Both the position numbers and the translations under genes were made by a program. From contig DUZW01000024.1 in NCBI GenBank assembly GCA_013349295.1, positions 1 to 52,580 on the forward strand: a DNA stretch of 52,580 nucleotides. The letters are read 5' to 3'. The notes beneath the pieces are model-generated. The model was not told the origin of the DNA. It worked only from the letters and a program-made list of their open reading frames with translations, and did not search any database. Of this stretch, positions 17,240-25,479 are shown piece after piece; position 1 is the first letter of the stretch; the number at the start of each line of letters is the position of its first letter. The stretch is from Deltaproteobacteria bacterium. GTDB lineage: Bacteria > Desulfobacterota > Desulfobulbia > Desulfobulbales > Desulfurivibrionaceae.

Positions 17240-17611
17240 ATGCTGAAAACCATCCTCATAGTCGATGACTCCCCCATGATCCGGCGAATCGTCAGCCAGC
17301 TTGTCCAACAGCTGGGGTATCAATCGATCACTGCGGAAAACGGCCTCCAGGGATGCGAGATGGCTGAAGAGATCCGACCGGACATGATTATCATGGACAT
17401 CGAAATGCCGGTCATGAATGGCTTCGAGGCAACCTGGCGGATCAAGACGGACCAGCGCACCGCCCATATTCCAGTGGCATTTTTCACCACTCTGGGAAGC
17501 GAGGAAAGTATTCAGCAGGCCAAGGAAGCCGGCGGCGTCGGCTTCCTGAACAAGCCAATCTGCAAGGAAGAACTCGATCAGGCCATCCGCGACATTCTCG
17601 GGGCGAACTGA
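17240..17611 (+). CDS. Single-domain CheY-like response regulator
   Basis: A 123-residue receiver domain with no output domain: acidic pair Asp9/Asp10, phosphoacceptor Asp53 in IIMDIEMPVMNG, conserved Thr in FFTTLGS and Lys in FLNKPI. It would be phosphorylated by an unlinked histidine kinase and signal by protein contact. It is followed 6 bp later by the HD-GYP gene on the same strand, so the pair probably works together: the regulator may control the phosphodiesterase, a job normally done by a fused receiver. Confidence 0.93.
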   Translation: MLKTILIVDDSPMIRRIVSQLVQQLGYQSITAENGLQGCEMAEEIRPDMIIMDIEMPVMNGFEATWRIKTDQRTAHIPVAFFTTLGSEESIQQAKEAGGVGFLNKPICKEELDQAIRDILGAN

Positions 17612-17617
17612 CCAGCC

Positions 17618-19057
17618 ATGGCCTCGATTCAGGACTACTTCTTCGATACCGCGTTCCTGGACAGATCAATCGACTATCTGGCCGAAACGCTGCATCTTGC
17701 AATCACCGTGGTCGACAGCGAGGGGATTCCCGTGACAACTCGTCGGACCACAGGCCACGACACCCCGGTCAGTCGCGCATACCCTTTTCATTTTTCCTCC
17801 GACATCGGCGCCATTGTCTGCGCGGCACCCGATCAGGACCACCTTTCCCAGGCCGAACCGCATATCCTCTATTGCCTGGCCTCCCTGAACAGCCAGCTCC
17901 TGCGGGAAACGGAACTCAGGGAAACCACCGAGGAGATGCTGCAACTCTCCAGCCAGCTGAACTTTCTGTTCAAGGTGGCCAAGAAGATCATCGGGATCGA
18001 TGACCTGAAAAAATGTTACCAGATCATCCTGGAGGAAATTTCCCAGACGATCAAGGCGGATCAGGGATTCATTCACACCAAGGGCCGGATGGACGAGGAG
18101 ATCTGCCTCACCCACCGGATGACCGGCGAGGAAGTGGAATCCACCCTGAAGGCCGTCTGCCTGCAACGCACAGCGTCCGGCAGCACCATCATCTGCACCC
18201 GCGAGGACGGCGCCTCGCTGCTTTACTCGCCGATAAAGGAAAAAGACAGCCAGAGCGGCCGCCTCGTCTTTATCCGGGCTCTTCCTCACCGGGCTTTTTC
18301 CGCCTCGGAAAAACAGCTGGTCGGCATCATCGAAAACATCATCTCGCCGACCTTTGAAACCCTGCGGTTGTATGACAGCCTCCAGGATCTTTACATGAAC
18401 ACGGTGAAAGCGCTGGCCGCAGCCATCGACGCCAAGGACGAGTACACCCATGGCCACTCCTTCCGGGTGGCCAAGTATGCCCTGGCCATCGGCGAAGAAC
18501 TCGGGATCGACAAACATCAGCTCAACGACCTGGAAATCGCCGCCTACATGCATGACCTGGGCAAGATCGGCATCTCGGAACTGATCCTGGGCAAACCCGG
18601 AAAACTCACCAGCGAAGAGTTCTGCCTTATCCAGAAGCATCCGGTCTTTACCGACAAGATCCTTCAGCCCATCAAGCTGCCGGCCCGCATTCTCGAAGGC
18701 GCGATCCAGCACCACGAACGGATGGACGGCTCCGGCTATCCCCTCGGCCTGGCAGGCACGAACATCTCCCTTTTCGGCCGGATCATCGCGGTGGCGGACG
18801 TTTTCGATGCACTGACCTCCAAACGTCCTTACCGGGAGGCCTTGCCGGTGGAAGATGCTCTCAAAACGCTGTGCGACGGGATCGACAGCTTGTTCGACCG
18901 CGAAATGATCATCGCCTTTATTGCCGCCCTGCGTGCACAGCAGAGCACTGAAGTGATGGGCGACATCCACATGGGCCTCAGGCATCACGACATTCAGAAT
19001 TTAAACCAATTCCTGATCGAACTGACGGACTTCGCCATGGTCGCCAACCGGGGCTGA
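17618..19057 (+). CDS. HD-GYP cyclic-di-GMP phosphodiesterase
   Basis: A 479-residue soluble protein. Residues about 1-110 are an uncharacterised N-terminal sensor region, about 120-260 look like a GAF-type domain, and the C-terminal HD-GYP domain has the complete signature: HGHSFRVAKYALAIG, MHDLGKIGISE, KHPVFTDKIL, and HHERMDGSGYP, then VADVFDALTSKRPYR. It should hydrolyse c-di-GMP to pGpG/GMP. The preceding stand-alone receiver suggests regulation in trans. After the HD-GYP core there is an additional ~70-residue helical tail that I do not recognise. Confidence 0.92.
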   Translation: MASIQDYFFDTAFLDRSIDYLAETLHLAITVVDSEGIPVTTRRTTGHDTPVSRAYPFHFSSDIGAIVCAAPDQDHLSQAEPHILYCLASLNSQLLRETELRETTEEMLQLSSQLNFLFKVAKKIIGIDDLKKCYQIILEEISQTIKADQGFIHTKGRMDEEICLTHRMTGEEVESTLKAVCLQRTASGSTIICTREDGASLLYSPIKEKDSQSGRLVFIRALPHRAFSASEKQLVGIIENIISPTFETLRLYDSLQDLYMNTVKALAAAIDAKDEYTHGHSFRVAKYALAIGEELGIDKHQLNDLEIAAYMHDLGKIGISELILGKPGKLTSEEFCLIQKHPVFTDKILQPIKLPARILEGAIQHHERMDGSGYPLGLAGTNISLFGRIIAVADVFDALTSKRPYREALPVEDALKTLCDGIDSLFDREMIIAFIAALRAQQSTEVMGDIHMGLRHHDIQNLNQFLIELTDFAMVANRG

Positions 19058-19088
19058 CCCCACCTGTAGATCATAATCAAGGAAATCC

Positions 19089-19718
19089 ATGCAGATTCTC
19101 AAGCACTTATTCGACAACAACAAGAACTGGGCAACCAAGATCAAAAATGCTGACCCTGACTTCTTCAGCAAACTTGCCAACCAGCAGCGTCCCGAGTACC
19201 TCTGGATCGGCTGCGCCGACAGCCGGGTCCCTGCCAACGAAATCGTCAACATGCTGCCGGGTGAAATATTCGTGCACCGCAACATCGCCAACGTAGTGGT
19301 CCATACCGACCTCAACTGCCTCTCGGTGATCCAATATGCGGTGGATGTACTTAAGGTCAAGCACATCATTGTCTGCGGCCACTACGATTGCGGGGGAATT
19401 ACCGCCGCCCTTGAAAACAGCGAGCATGGCCTTATCGACAACTGGCTCAGGCATATCAAGGATGTATACCGGTTTCATCAAAAAGAGATCGACGCGCAAC
19501 CCGATGACAAGAAAAAACTCGACTTGCTCTGCGAATTGAACGTGATTGAACAGGTGGCCAACGTCTGCCACACGACCATTGTGCAGAACGCCTGGAAATC
19601 AGGGCAAGAGCTGGCGGTGCATGGTTGGATCTACCGGGTGAGCGACGGGATCCTCAAGGATCTCAACGTCTGCACCACCGGCATCGAGGGGATTCCCCTG
19701 ATTCAACGAATCGCCTGA
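19089..19718 (+). CDS. can: Beta-class carbonic anhydrase
   Basis: Interconverts CO2 and bicarbonate. The zinc ligands and dyad are visible: Cys42-Ala-Asp44-Ser-Arg46 (CADSRVPAN), then His98 and Cys101 in GHYDCGG. 209 residues, the normal length for the Can group. AAGGA sits upstream of the ATG. It follows the HD-GYP gene by about 30 bp on the same strand, but a shared role is not evident. Confidence 0.95.
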   Translation: MQILKHLFDNNKNWATKIKNADPDFFSKLANQQRPEYLWIGCADSRVPANEIVNMLPGEIFVHRNIANVVVHTDLNCLSVIQYAVDVLKVKHIIVCGHYDCGGITAALENSEHGLIDNWLRHIKDVYRFHQKEIDAQPDDKKKLDLLCELNVIEQVANVCHTTIVQNAWKSGQELAVHGWIYRVSDGILKDLNVCTTGIEGIPLIQRIA

Positions 19719-19777
19719 GCCCGCTTCCTGGGCTATCTTGAGCTTTCATTCTTCATGGTTACCCCGCGACCATCGCC

Positions 19778-20461
19778 ATGCCTGTTTTCCAACTGAGCGA
19801 CAGCCTGCTTTTTCCGCCTCCGTCCCTGGCCAGGGAAGACGGCCTGCTGGCGGTGGGAGGCGACCTCTCCGTACCGCGCCTGTTACTGGCCTACCAACAC
19901 GGCATCTTCCCCTGGTACTCCCCCGGCGATCCGATTCTCTGGTGGTCGCCCGATCCCCGCCTGGTCCTGTTTCCCGAAGAATTTCATCTGGCCAAACGGT
20001 TGGCCCGCACCATAAGACAACAGATCTTCCGCATCACCTTTGACCATCATTTTTCCGGGGTCATCCGCCTGTGCGCACAGCTCCGGCTTGCCGACGGAGA
20101 AAGCACCTGGCTCAGCTCGGAGATGATCGAGGCATACCTTGAGCTGCATGCCCAGGGATATGCGCATTCGGTGGAATGCTGGCAGGGCGAGGAGCTGGTC
20201 GGGGGACTCTACGGAGTGTCCCTGGGGGCGGTTTTTTTCGGGGAGTCCATGTTCAGTCTAGCGCCGGACAGCTCAAAGGTGGCCCTGGCCGGATTGGTTG
20301 ACCGATTGAAAGGCTGGGATTTTGAATTAATCGATTGCCAGGTCGGCACCGGCCATTTGCAGCGGCTGGGCGCCAGGGAGATTTCCGGGGCGGAGTTTTC
20401 CTCCCGGCTGGAGAGAGCGATGGAAAAACCAACTCGCAAAGGGAGATGGAACAATCTCTGA
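19778..20461 (+). CDS. aat: Leucyl/phenylalanyl-tRNA--protein transferase Aat
   Basis: Adds Leu or Phe to proteins with N-terminal Arg or Lys, marking them for ClpAPS degradation. Family blocks are clear: LLAYQHGIFPWYSPGDPILWWSPDPRLVL, GESTWLSSEMIEAY, HSVECWQGEELVGGLYGVSLGAVFFGESMFS and LIDCQVGTGHLQRLGA. 227 residues, normal length. Convergent with gluQ, 12 bp apart, with no recognisable terminator between. Confidence 0.95.
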   Translation: MPVFQLSDSLLFPPPSLAREDGLLAVGGDLSVPRLLLAYQHGIFPWYSPGDPILWWSPDPRLVLFPEEFHLAKRLARTIRQQIFRITFDHHFSGVIRLCAQLRLADGESTWLSSEMIEAYLELHAQGYAHSVECWQGEELVGGLYGVSLGAVFFGESMFSLAPDSSKVALAGLVDRLKGWDFELIDCQVGTGHLQRLGAREISGAEFSSRLERAMEKPTRKGRWNNL

Positions 20462-20473
20462 AAAACCAGGGAC

Positions 20474-21346
20474 TCAGCGGTTCTCGCAAAACCGCAAAAA
20501 CAGATCCTCAAGGGTCTCAATCCCGGCCGACTCAATGCCAATCCGGTACGCCACGGCCTGATAAACCTCCGCCCGGGTAGCACCTTTCTCACGCAAAACG
20601 GCCAAGGACAAGGCGCCATCCGACTTGGAAAGTTTCCGGCCATCTTCTCCCCGCACCAGAGGATGATGGAGAAAATGTGTTTCCGCAAAGAGATTGTCCC
20701 CATGCACGCGGGCAAGAAAAAGCTGGGCCGCGGTGGAGGCGAGCAGATCCTGGCCGCGGACAATGCAATTGATCCGGTCATCAAGATCGTCCACCAGACT
20801 GACCAGCTGGTAGGCCGGCAAATCCTCCTTCCGCCAGAGAACAAAATCCCCCATCTCCTTGCAGAGCGCCACCTCCTCCCCTGCCACCGGAATCAGGCTC
20901 CCCTCCGGAACCAGAACCCGCATCGCCTGCCCCTTGTCCGCCACACCTGAACCTCCCCGGCAAAACCCCGGGTACACTCCATCCGGAGCGAGAATGCGGA
21001 TTTTTTTGCGTGAACAGCTGCAGGGATAAAGATGGCCAAGCCGAGCCAACGCGTTTAGAAACTCACGATACCGCTCCAAGCGCAACTGCTGGGAAAAGCG
21101 GCGCTGAAAATCATCCGGTCCCGTAGGCCCTTCATCCCAGGTAATCCCGAGCCAATCGAGCTGGCGAAAGATATCCTCAAGAAACTCGGGCCGGGTTCGG
21201 AGGCAATCGGCATCGTCGATGCGCAGCCGGAGCGTGCCGCCCCCCTTGCGCACCGTCAGCCAGGTAAGGAAGAAATTGACCGCGTTGCCGAGATGCAGAA
21301 GGCCGCTGGGAGTTGGAGCTATGCGGGAACGGATCATCTTCTGCAT
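20474..21346 (-). CDS. gluQ: Glutamyl-Q tRNA(Asp) synthetase GluQ (YadB)
   Basis: Glutamylates the queuosine of tRNA(Asp). It has the class I synthetase catalytic core only: RIAPTPSGLLHLGNA (HIGH-like HLGN) near the start and KLSKSDGA (KMSKS-like) near the C-terminus, but no anticodon-binding domain, the mark of GluQ rather than GluRS. A zinc site is suggested by CSCSRKKIR...YPGFC. 290 residues, as expected. The start is ATG 21346 or 21337 (MIRSRIAPTPSG). Upstream lies repeat copy B. Confidence 0.93.
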   Translation of the reverse strand: MQKMIRSRIAPTPSGLLHLGNAVNFFLTWLTVRKGGGTLRLRIDDADCLRTRPEFLEDIFRQLDWLGITWDEGPTGPDDFQRRFSQQLRLERYREFLNALARLGHLYPCSCSRKKIRILAPDGVYPGFCRGGSGVADKGQAMRVLVPEGSLIPVAGEEVALCKEMGDFVLWRKEDLPAYQLVSLVDDLDDRINCIVRGQDLLASTAAQLFLARVHGDNLFAETHFLHHPLVRGEDGRKLSKSDGALSLAVLREKGATRAEVYQAVAYRIGIESAGIETLEDLFLRFCENR

Positions 21347-21400
21347 CCTCCGGACCGGAACAGGCTCAAAACGAAATCACCGAGTAACACCCATAACAAG

Positions 21401-21506
21401 TAAGCGGCCACAGGGTGGTGCAGATGCGCGGAATAGGCATGCGAAGTGTGCTGTTGCACATGAGCAGGCCGATGACAAAGCAGATGCGCTGCTCTGTGAC
21501 CGCTTA
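21401..21506. repeat. Palindromic dispersed repeat, copy B
   Basis: 106 bp with arms TAAGCGGCCACAG (21401 on) and CTGTGACCGCTTA (ending 21506), which pair with one mismatch. The inner hairpin TGTGC-TGTT-GCACA (21447-21460) and the core GGCCGATGACAAAGCAGATGCG match copy A closely, while the arms have a different sequence. It ends 2 bp from the stop codon of the DUF3786 gene (21509-21511). Confidence 0.85.
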
Positions 21507-21508
21507 CC

Positions 21509-22327
21509 CTAGAACAGCTTGCCATCACGGCTGTGCCGGATAATGAGCTGGCGAAACATCTCAACAATGCCACGGGCAAGCAGATTGATGGATTGGGCGT
21601 TGATATTCTGCCCAGCCGAACGGTCGAGCAGGATATTCAATTTCGAGTCAAAGCCCTCTTCCGGCTCCCAGTAGTTAATCAAAAAAGGAACCTTGGGCAA
21701 GGGCAGGATCAGGAGGGAATGGTCCGCGCCGCCGGACAGATCCACAGACTTTGCCCCGAAAAGATAGAGCATTTCAAAAACCAGGTCACGGTGGGCATCG
21801 GCAAGCTGACGCAGGGGTTCTTCGCAACGATGACTGAAATACTGGCTCCATTCGGATGCACCGGGCAAGGTGCCGTAGGGCACCCAATCGCCTTGGGGCT
21901 CCTTGCCCTGACACAAAACAACATAGTGCAGCAAGGGAACATAAAGCCAGTGATTGAGATGGCAATCGGAAACCATTTCTCCGGATGGGGTGATGAGAAA
22001 ATCCTTGCCCAGGCAGTTGATCGCCAGATTCCCATCCAGCAATCGGGCCCCAAGCCGGTCAGCCAGAAGAAAAAAATCAAGCCCAACCACTTGCCGCTTG
22101 AGCTGCTCGATGGCCTGCTGATGATCGTCTTCCAGGGATCGGCGCCGGACAATCCTTTGGCTCAACCGGGCAACGACCGCAGGTTCCAGATACGGACAAG
22201 CAGTGATCTTTTTTTGCCCCTGAAGCACTGAGGCGGCAAAGGCCATACACGAGGGAACCCCGCATTGGCCGCAGTTTGTTTTCGCCAGGGCCGCATATAT
22301 TTCCAGGGGATTTTTTATCTCGGGCAT
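21509..22327 (-). CDS. [4Fe-4S]-DUF3786 protein
   Basis: A 272-residue cytoplasmic protein. The N-terminus has an Fe-S motif CGQCGVPSC...ACPYL (residues about 19-45; CX2CX4C...C) as in the Fe-S domain of RnfB and corrinoid proteins. The remainder matches the DUF3786 type: LLDGNLAINCLGKDFLITPSGEMVSDCH, WVPYGTLPGASEWSQYFSHRCEEPL and LPLPKVPFLINYWEPEEGFDSKLNILLDRSAG. The function is unknown; the family is confined largely to anaerobes. It lies downstream of apbE/rnf on the same strand but behind a terminator. Confidence 0.8.
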   Translation of the reverse strand: MPEIKNPLEIYAALAKTNCGQCGVPSCMAFAASVLQGQKKITACPYLEPAVVARLSQRIVRRRSLEDDHQQAIEQLKRQVVGLDFFLLADRLGARLLDGNLAINCLGKDFLITPSGEMVSDCHLNHWLYVPLLHYVVLCQGKEPQGDWVPYGTLPGASEWSQYFSHRCEEPLRQLADAHRDLVFEMLYLFGAKSVDLSGGADHSLLILPLPKVPFLINYWEPEEGFDSKLNILLDRSAGQNINAQSINLLARGIVEMFRQLIIRHSRDGKLF

Positions 22328-22384
22328 GGCCAGTACTCATCCAAAAAAACATTTTCTTAAACCGGTCAGCGTGACGCCGGCCAT

Positions 22385-22413
22385 AAAAAAAGAGGCCGAC
22401 AGGCCTCTTTTTT
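22385..22413. terminator. Rho-independent terminator after apbE
   Basis: AGAGGCC-GACA-GGCCTCT hairpin flanked by A and T tracts (AAAAAA at 22385-22390, TTTTT at 22409-22413). It should end the apbE/rnf transcript on the minus strand and could work in both directions. Confidence 0.85.
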
Positions 22414-22438
22414 CACCAGCGCCTGTCAGCCGAAACAA

Positions 22439-23482
22439 TCAGACAAGCCGATTCCAGCTTGCGGATTTCTTGAAACCGCCATCCTGACCGACAACAAAAC
22501 ATTCGCATCCCGGCTGACTGTCGGCAAAACGAACGCCTTCAGCAGGAGACATAACCATGATTCCGGTGGCCAAGGCATCGACATCCATGACCGAAAAGCC
22601 CTTGACCGTGACGCTGGTTGCCAGCCTCGGAGAATGACCGGTATGGGGATTGACAATATGGTGGAACATTTTCTCCCGGTCATAAAACACCTCATAGCTG
22701 CCGGAGGTGGAGATGGCGCCGGTGGCCATGGCCAACACCTCGGGGTAGGCTTTCTGCTTGGCCGGATCCTGAATGGCCACACTCCAAGGCTTACCCTTGG
22801 CCGCCGTGCCGCTGGTGCGGATATCGCCGCTGCAATTGATGAGATGGTTGGTAATCCCTTTGTCGACAAGAAGCGCGGACACCCGGTCAACAATATAACC
22901 GGGGGCGATGCCGTCCAGGGTGATGCCCATACCTTGGCGGGCAAAGGAGATATCGCCTGCGGCAAAACGGATCTGTTCGGAACCGACCCGGGGCAAAAGC
23001 GCACTGATTTCGGCATCGGAAGGCGTCGCACCGGCGGCAAACCGTTCCTTGAAAAGATCAACCAGGGGCTTTACCGTAATATCAAAGGCCCCGCCGGTTT
23101 GCCGGTGATAATAGAGGGAGCGGGCAACAACTTCGAGAACCTCGGGCGGCGCTTTATGGAGAAAGCCGGTGCTGTTGAGATGGGAAACCGGGGTACTTGA
23201 ATCATGACGACTTAACAGCTTACCCAAGCGGTCAATTTCTTCCCAGGCAAGGCCAATTGCATTTTCCGCCTCATCACGGGAGGAATGGATCGCGGTGATG
23301 GACAAAAAAGATCCCATGGAAAGCCTGGTCGAAGAAACCTTGTATTCCTTGGGGCCAAAAAGAACCGCCTCGGCATGGGTTGTCGGCAGCAGAGCAGCGG
23401 AGGCCGCGCCAAGGCCGAGAAGGCCGGAGAGCTTCAAAAAGGATCTTCTCTGCTGATTGCATATGATTTTCTTTGTCATCAT
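22439..23482 (-). CDS. apbE: FAD:protein FMN transferase ApbE
   Basis: Covalently attaches FMN from FAD to a Thr of target proteins such as RnfG and RnfD. The N-terminus has a Tat-like signal (QQRRSFLKLSGLLGLGAASAALLP), placing it outside the cytoplasmic membrane. Family blocks are present: GSFLSITA, TGGAFDITVKPLVDLF, ITLDGIAPGYIVDRV, INCSGDIRTSG, ATGAISTSGSYE, HHIVNPHTGHSP and DVDALATGIMVM. 347 residues. It is the last gene of the rnf group, 77 bp after rnfB, with a weak stem-loop between; its targets RnfG and RnfD are encoded in the same unit. Confidence 0.95.
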   Translation of the reverse strand: MMTKKIICNQQRRSFLKLSGLLGLGAASAALLPTTHAEAVLFGPKEYKVSSTRLSMGSFLSITAIHSSRDEAENAIGLAWEEIDRLGKLLSRHDSSTPVSHLNSTGFLHKAPPEVLEVVARSLYYHRQTGGAFDITVKPLVDLFKERFAAGATPSDAEISALLPRVGSEQIRFAAGDISFARQGMGITLDGIAPGYIVDRVSALLVDKGITNHLINCSGDIRTSGTAAKGKPWSVAIQDPAKQKAYPEVLAMATGAISTSGSYEVFYDREKMFHHIVNPHTGHSPRLATSVTVKGFSVMDVDALATGIMVMSPAEGVRFADSQPGCECFVVGQDGGFKKSASWNRLV

Positions 23483-23504
23483 TTCTTCCCTCTCTCAAGG
23501 CAAT

Positions 23505-23531
23505 AAAAAAGGACGAGAGGATATTCCTCGT
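23505..23531 (-). terminator. Weak stem-loop with T tract between rnfB and apbE
   Basis: On the minus strand an imperfect stem (ACGAG...CTCGT around GGAATATCC) is followed by TTTTTT. It may attenuate transcription from rnfB into apbE. The stem is short, so this is tentative. Confidence 0.4.
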
Positions 23532-23559
23532 TCGCCTTTCATTTCCCACGGTTCACTCT

Positions 23560-24432
23560 CTAGGATGCCATCCTCAGGCCTTCCGCCTGTCGGGCAATAG
23601 CCGCTCTTCCCACATATTTCCGCATGATATTGCGGGGACATTTTTCCACACATACTTCCTGGCAGTCAGAGCCATAGGCAATGCATTTCGGATGGTCGAT
23701 CACGATCAGACCGTCCACATAGGCAACGGCCTCGGCCGGGCATTTCTTCACGCACATTTGACAGGAGATACATCCGACCTCACAGACCTTGCGGACGTTC
23801 TTGCCAAGGTCCTTGGTGCTGCACGGCACATACACCCTGGCCTTGAGACTCATGAGTTCGATAACCCGCTTGGGGCACGCCCGAACGCATGTGCCGCAGG
23901 CCACGCACTTGTCGGGATTCACCACCGGAAAGCTATCCACCATGGTAATGGCATCAAAGGGACAGCTCGCGGCGCATTCACCGAGGCCGATACAGGAATA
24001 ATTGCAGGCCGACGGACCGCCGAAGCCGAGGTTGGCCGCAGTGCAGGAGGCAAAGCCGATATACTCGTGCTTGTGGCTGACCCGACCTTCCTTGCGGGAA
24101 CAGCGGACCAGGGCGATCATGTCCTCAACCTCGGCCATCTTCTTGCCGGTGAGCAGGGCCACCCGTTCGGCCACCTTTTCCTTGCCGGGATAGCACAAAT
24201 TGGGCGGAACCTCGGGGTTGGTGACCACCGCAATGGCATATCCCTCGCAACCGGGATAGCCGCAGCCGCCGCACTGGGCGCCGGCCAGAGACTCAAGGAC
24301 CTCTTCGATCAGGGGGTTTGCCTCAACCGCGAATCTATGCGCCGCCAAGGCAAGGCCGATGCCGAAGAAGAGGCCGATACACCCCAAAAGAGCGATGCCG
24401 CCCAGGGCAAGTTTAACTAATGCTGGATCCAT
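23560..24432 (-). CDS. rnfB: Rnf complex subunit RnfB (multi-cluster ferredoxin subunit)
   Basis: Electron-entry subunit of the ferredoxin:NAD+ oxidoreductase. N-terminal membrane anchor (residues about 5-32), then the [4Fe-4S] motif CGGCGYPGCEGYA...LCYPG, followed by several CX2CX2CX3C ferredoxin motifs (SCIGLGECAASCP, CVACGTCVRACP, CISCQMCVKKCP, and a final CIAYGSDCQEVCVEKCP with altered first-cysteine spacing). 290 residues. An AGGAG site precedes the ATG. It is separated from rnfA by a ~94-bp gap that contains a strong inverted repeat, unlike the tight spacing elsewhere in the operon. Confidence 0.95.
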   Translation of the reverse strand: MDPALVKLALGGIALLGCIGLFFGIGLALAAHRFAVEANPLIEEVLESLAGAQCGGCGYPGCEGYAIAVVTNPEVPPNLCYPGKEKVAERVALLTGKKMAEVEDMIALVRCSRKEGRVSHKHEYIGFASCTAANLGFGGPSACNYSCIGLGECAASCPFDAITMVDSFPVVNPDKCVACGTCVRACPKRVIELMSLKARVYVPCSTKDLGKNVRKVCEVGCISCQMCVKKCPAEAVAYVDGLIVIDHPKCIAYGSDCQEVCVEKCPRNIMRKYVGRAAIARQAEGLRMAS

Positions 24433-24468
24433 TTCGACTCCTAAAACCTATCCCATGCACAATGGATA

Positions 24469-24527
24469 AGTGGCTGCACGGAGAAATTCCCAAGCGGCAG
24501 GCCGCAGAAAATTTCTCCGAAGCCACT
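24469..24527. repeat. Inverted repeat between rnfA and rnfB
   Basis: AGTGGCT (24469-24475) pairs with AGCCACT (24521-24527), and inside it GGAGAAATT (24480-24488) pairs with AATTTCTCC (24510-24518), leaving a loop with a further CGGC-AGG-CCGC motif. It overlaps the rnfA stop codon (TAG, 24526-24528). There is no T tract, so it is more likely a REP-like element or mRNA-stabilising hairpin than a terminator. Confidence 0.75.
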
Positions 24528-25476
24528 AAAAGAGAGTGAGCCCGGAGAATCCGAGAAACGCCAGGGCAAACTGTCCGGCGACGATAAAGGCGATGGGCAC
24601 GCCCTTAAAGGTCGTCGGAATATTGGCGAGCTCCATCCTCTCCCGCACCGAACTCATCAGGTACAGGGCCAGGAGAAAGCCGCCGCCTGCCCCCAGGGCA
24701 AGCATGAAGGACTCAAGAAAATTGTATTCGTTGTCCGCCAGGATCAGCGGCACCGCAATGATCACGCAGTTGGCGATGACCAGCACCAGATACACGCCGA
24801 AGGCGTTGAACAGGGCGGGATTCACCTTGCGCAGCACGGTATCCACCGCTTGGACGGTGAGAGAAACCAGGCCGATGAAGACCACGATCTGGAGAAAATT
24901 CAGGTCATAGGGCTTGAGGATGAACTGGTAAAAAAACCAGCTCATGATGGCGCTGACCACGATGACCATGGTGAAGGTGAGCCCCATGCCCTTGGCGGTA
25001 TCCTTACGCTTGGAGGTGCCGAAAAAGACGCAGAGGCCGAGGTACTTGGTGAAGACAAAGTTGTTGATCAGAAGGGCGCTGACCAGAATGGAAAGCAGGT
25101 ACCCGAGATAGGGCTTCATCACCCGAAAGGTCGCCGCCGCCCCGCTTTCGCCAAGGCTCTTAATGGTAACCACATGGGGAAGCCTGGCATTGAGCGGCTC
25201 CTTGAAGGTCAGGGTGGCGGTTTTCTGGTCATCGGCAAGAACAACCTGCGCGAGCTCAAGCTTGATGTCCGGGTCCTGCTCCTCATAGACCTGATAGTTT
25301 GCAGGATCCTCAACCACCGCCCGGCGGTCCACTGCGCCGGCAAAGGTGACGACCATCTCGTTCTTCGCCTTGCCAAAGGACTTGGCGGCAATCAACTCCT
25401 GCGCCTGAGCCAGAACCGGCAGGCTCAGGAGCAGAACGAGGGAAAGCAGTATCCGTCTGATCTTAATTGTCTTCAT
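24526..25476 (-). CDS. rnfA: RnfA with extra N-terminal extracytoplasmic domain
   Basis: Residues ~121-316 are a normal RnfA: YLGYLLSILVSALLINNFVFTKYLGLC with about six membrane helices and the conserved membrane cysteines. In front is an addition of 120 residues: a signal peptide (MKTIKIRRILLSLVLLLSLP, likely cleaved near AQAQ, residue 26) and a ~95-residue beta-rich segment (VTFAGAVDRRAVVEDPANY..., TATLTFKEPLNARLPHVVTI) resembling SbsA/Big_5 Ig-like domains. The usual RnfA is about 190 residues. The ATG at 25476 is 3 bp beyond the rnfE stop, so coupling supports this start; an internal ATG (MKPYLGYLL) lacks a ribosome site. The extension should face outside. Confidence 0.88.
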   Translation of the reverse strand: MKTIKIRRILLSLVLLLSLPVLAQAQELIAAKSFGKAKNEMVVTFAGAVDRRAVVEDPANYQVYEEQDPDIKLELAQVVLADDQKTATLTFKEPLNARLPHVVTIKSLGESGAAATFRVMKPYLGYLLSILVSALLINNFVFTKYLGLCVFFGTSKRKDTAKGMGLTFTMVIVVSAIMSWFFYQFILKPYDLNFLQIVVFIGLVSLTVQAVDTVLRKVNPALFNAFGVYLVLVIANCVIIAVPLILADNEYNFLESFMLALGAGGGFLLALYLMSSVRERMELANIPTTFKGVPIAFIVAGQFALAFLGFSGLTLF

Positions 25477-25479
25477 GGT

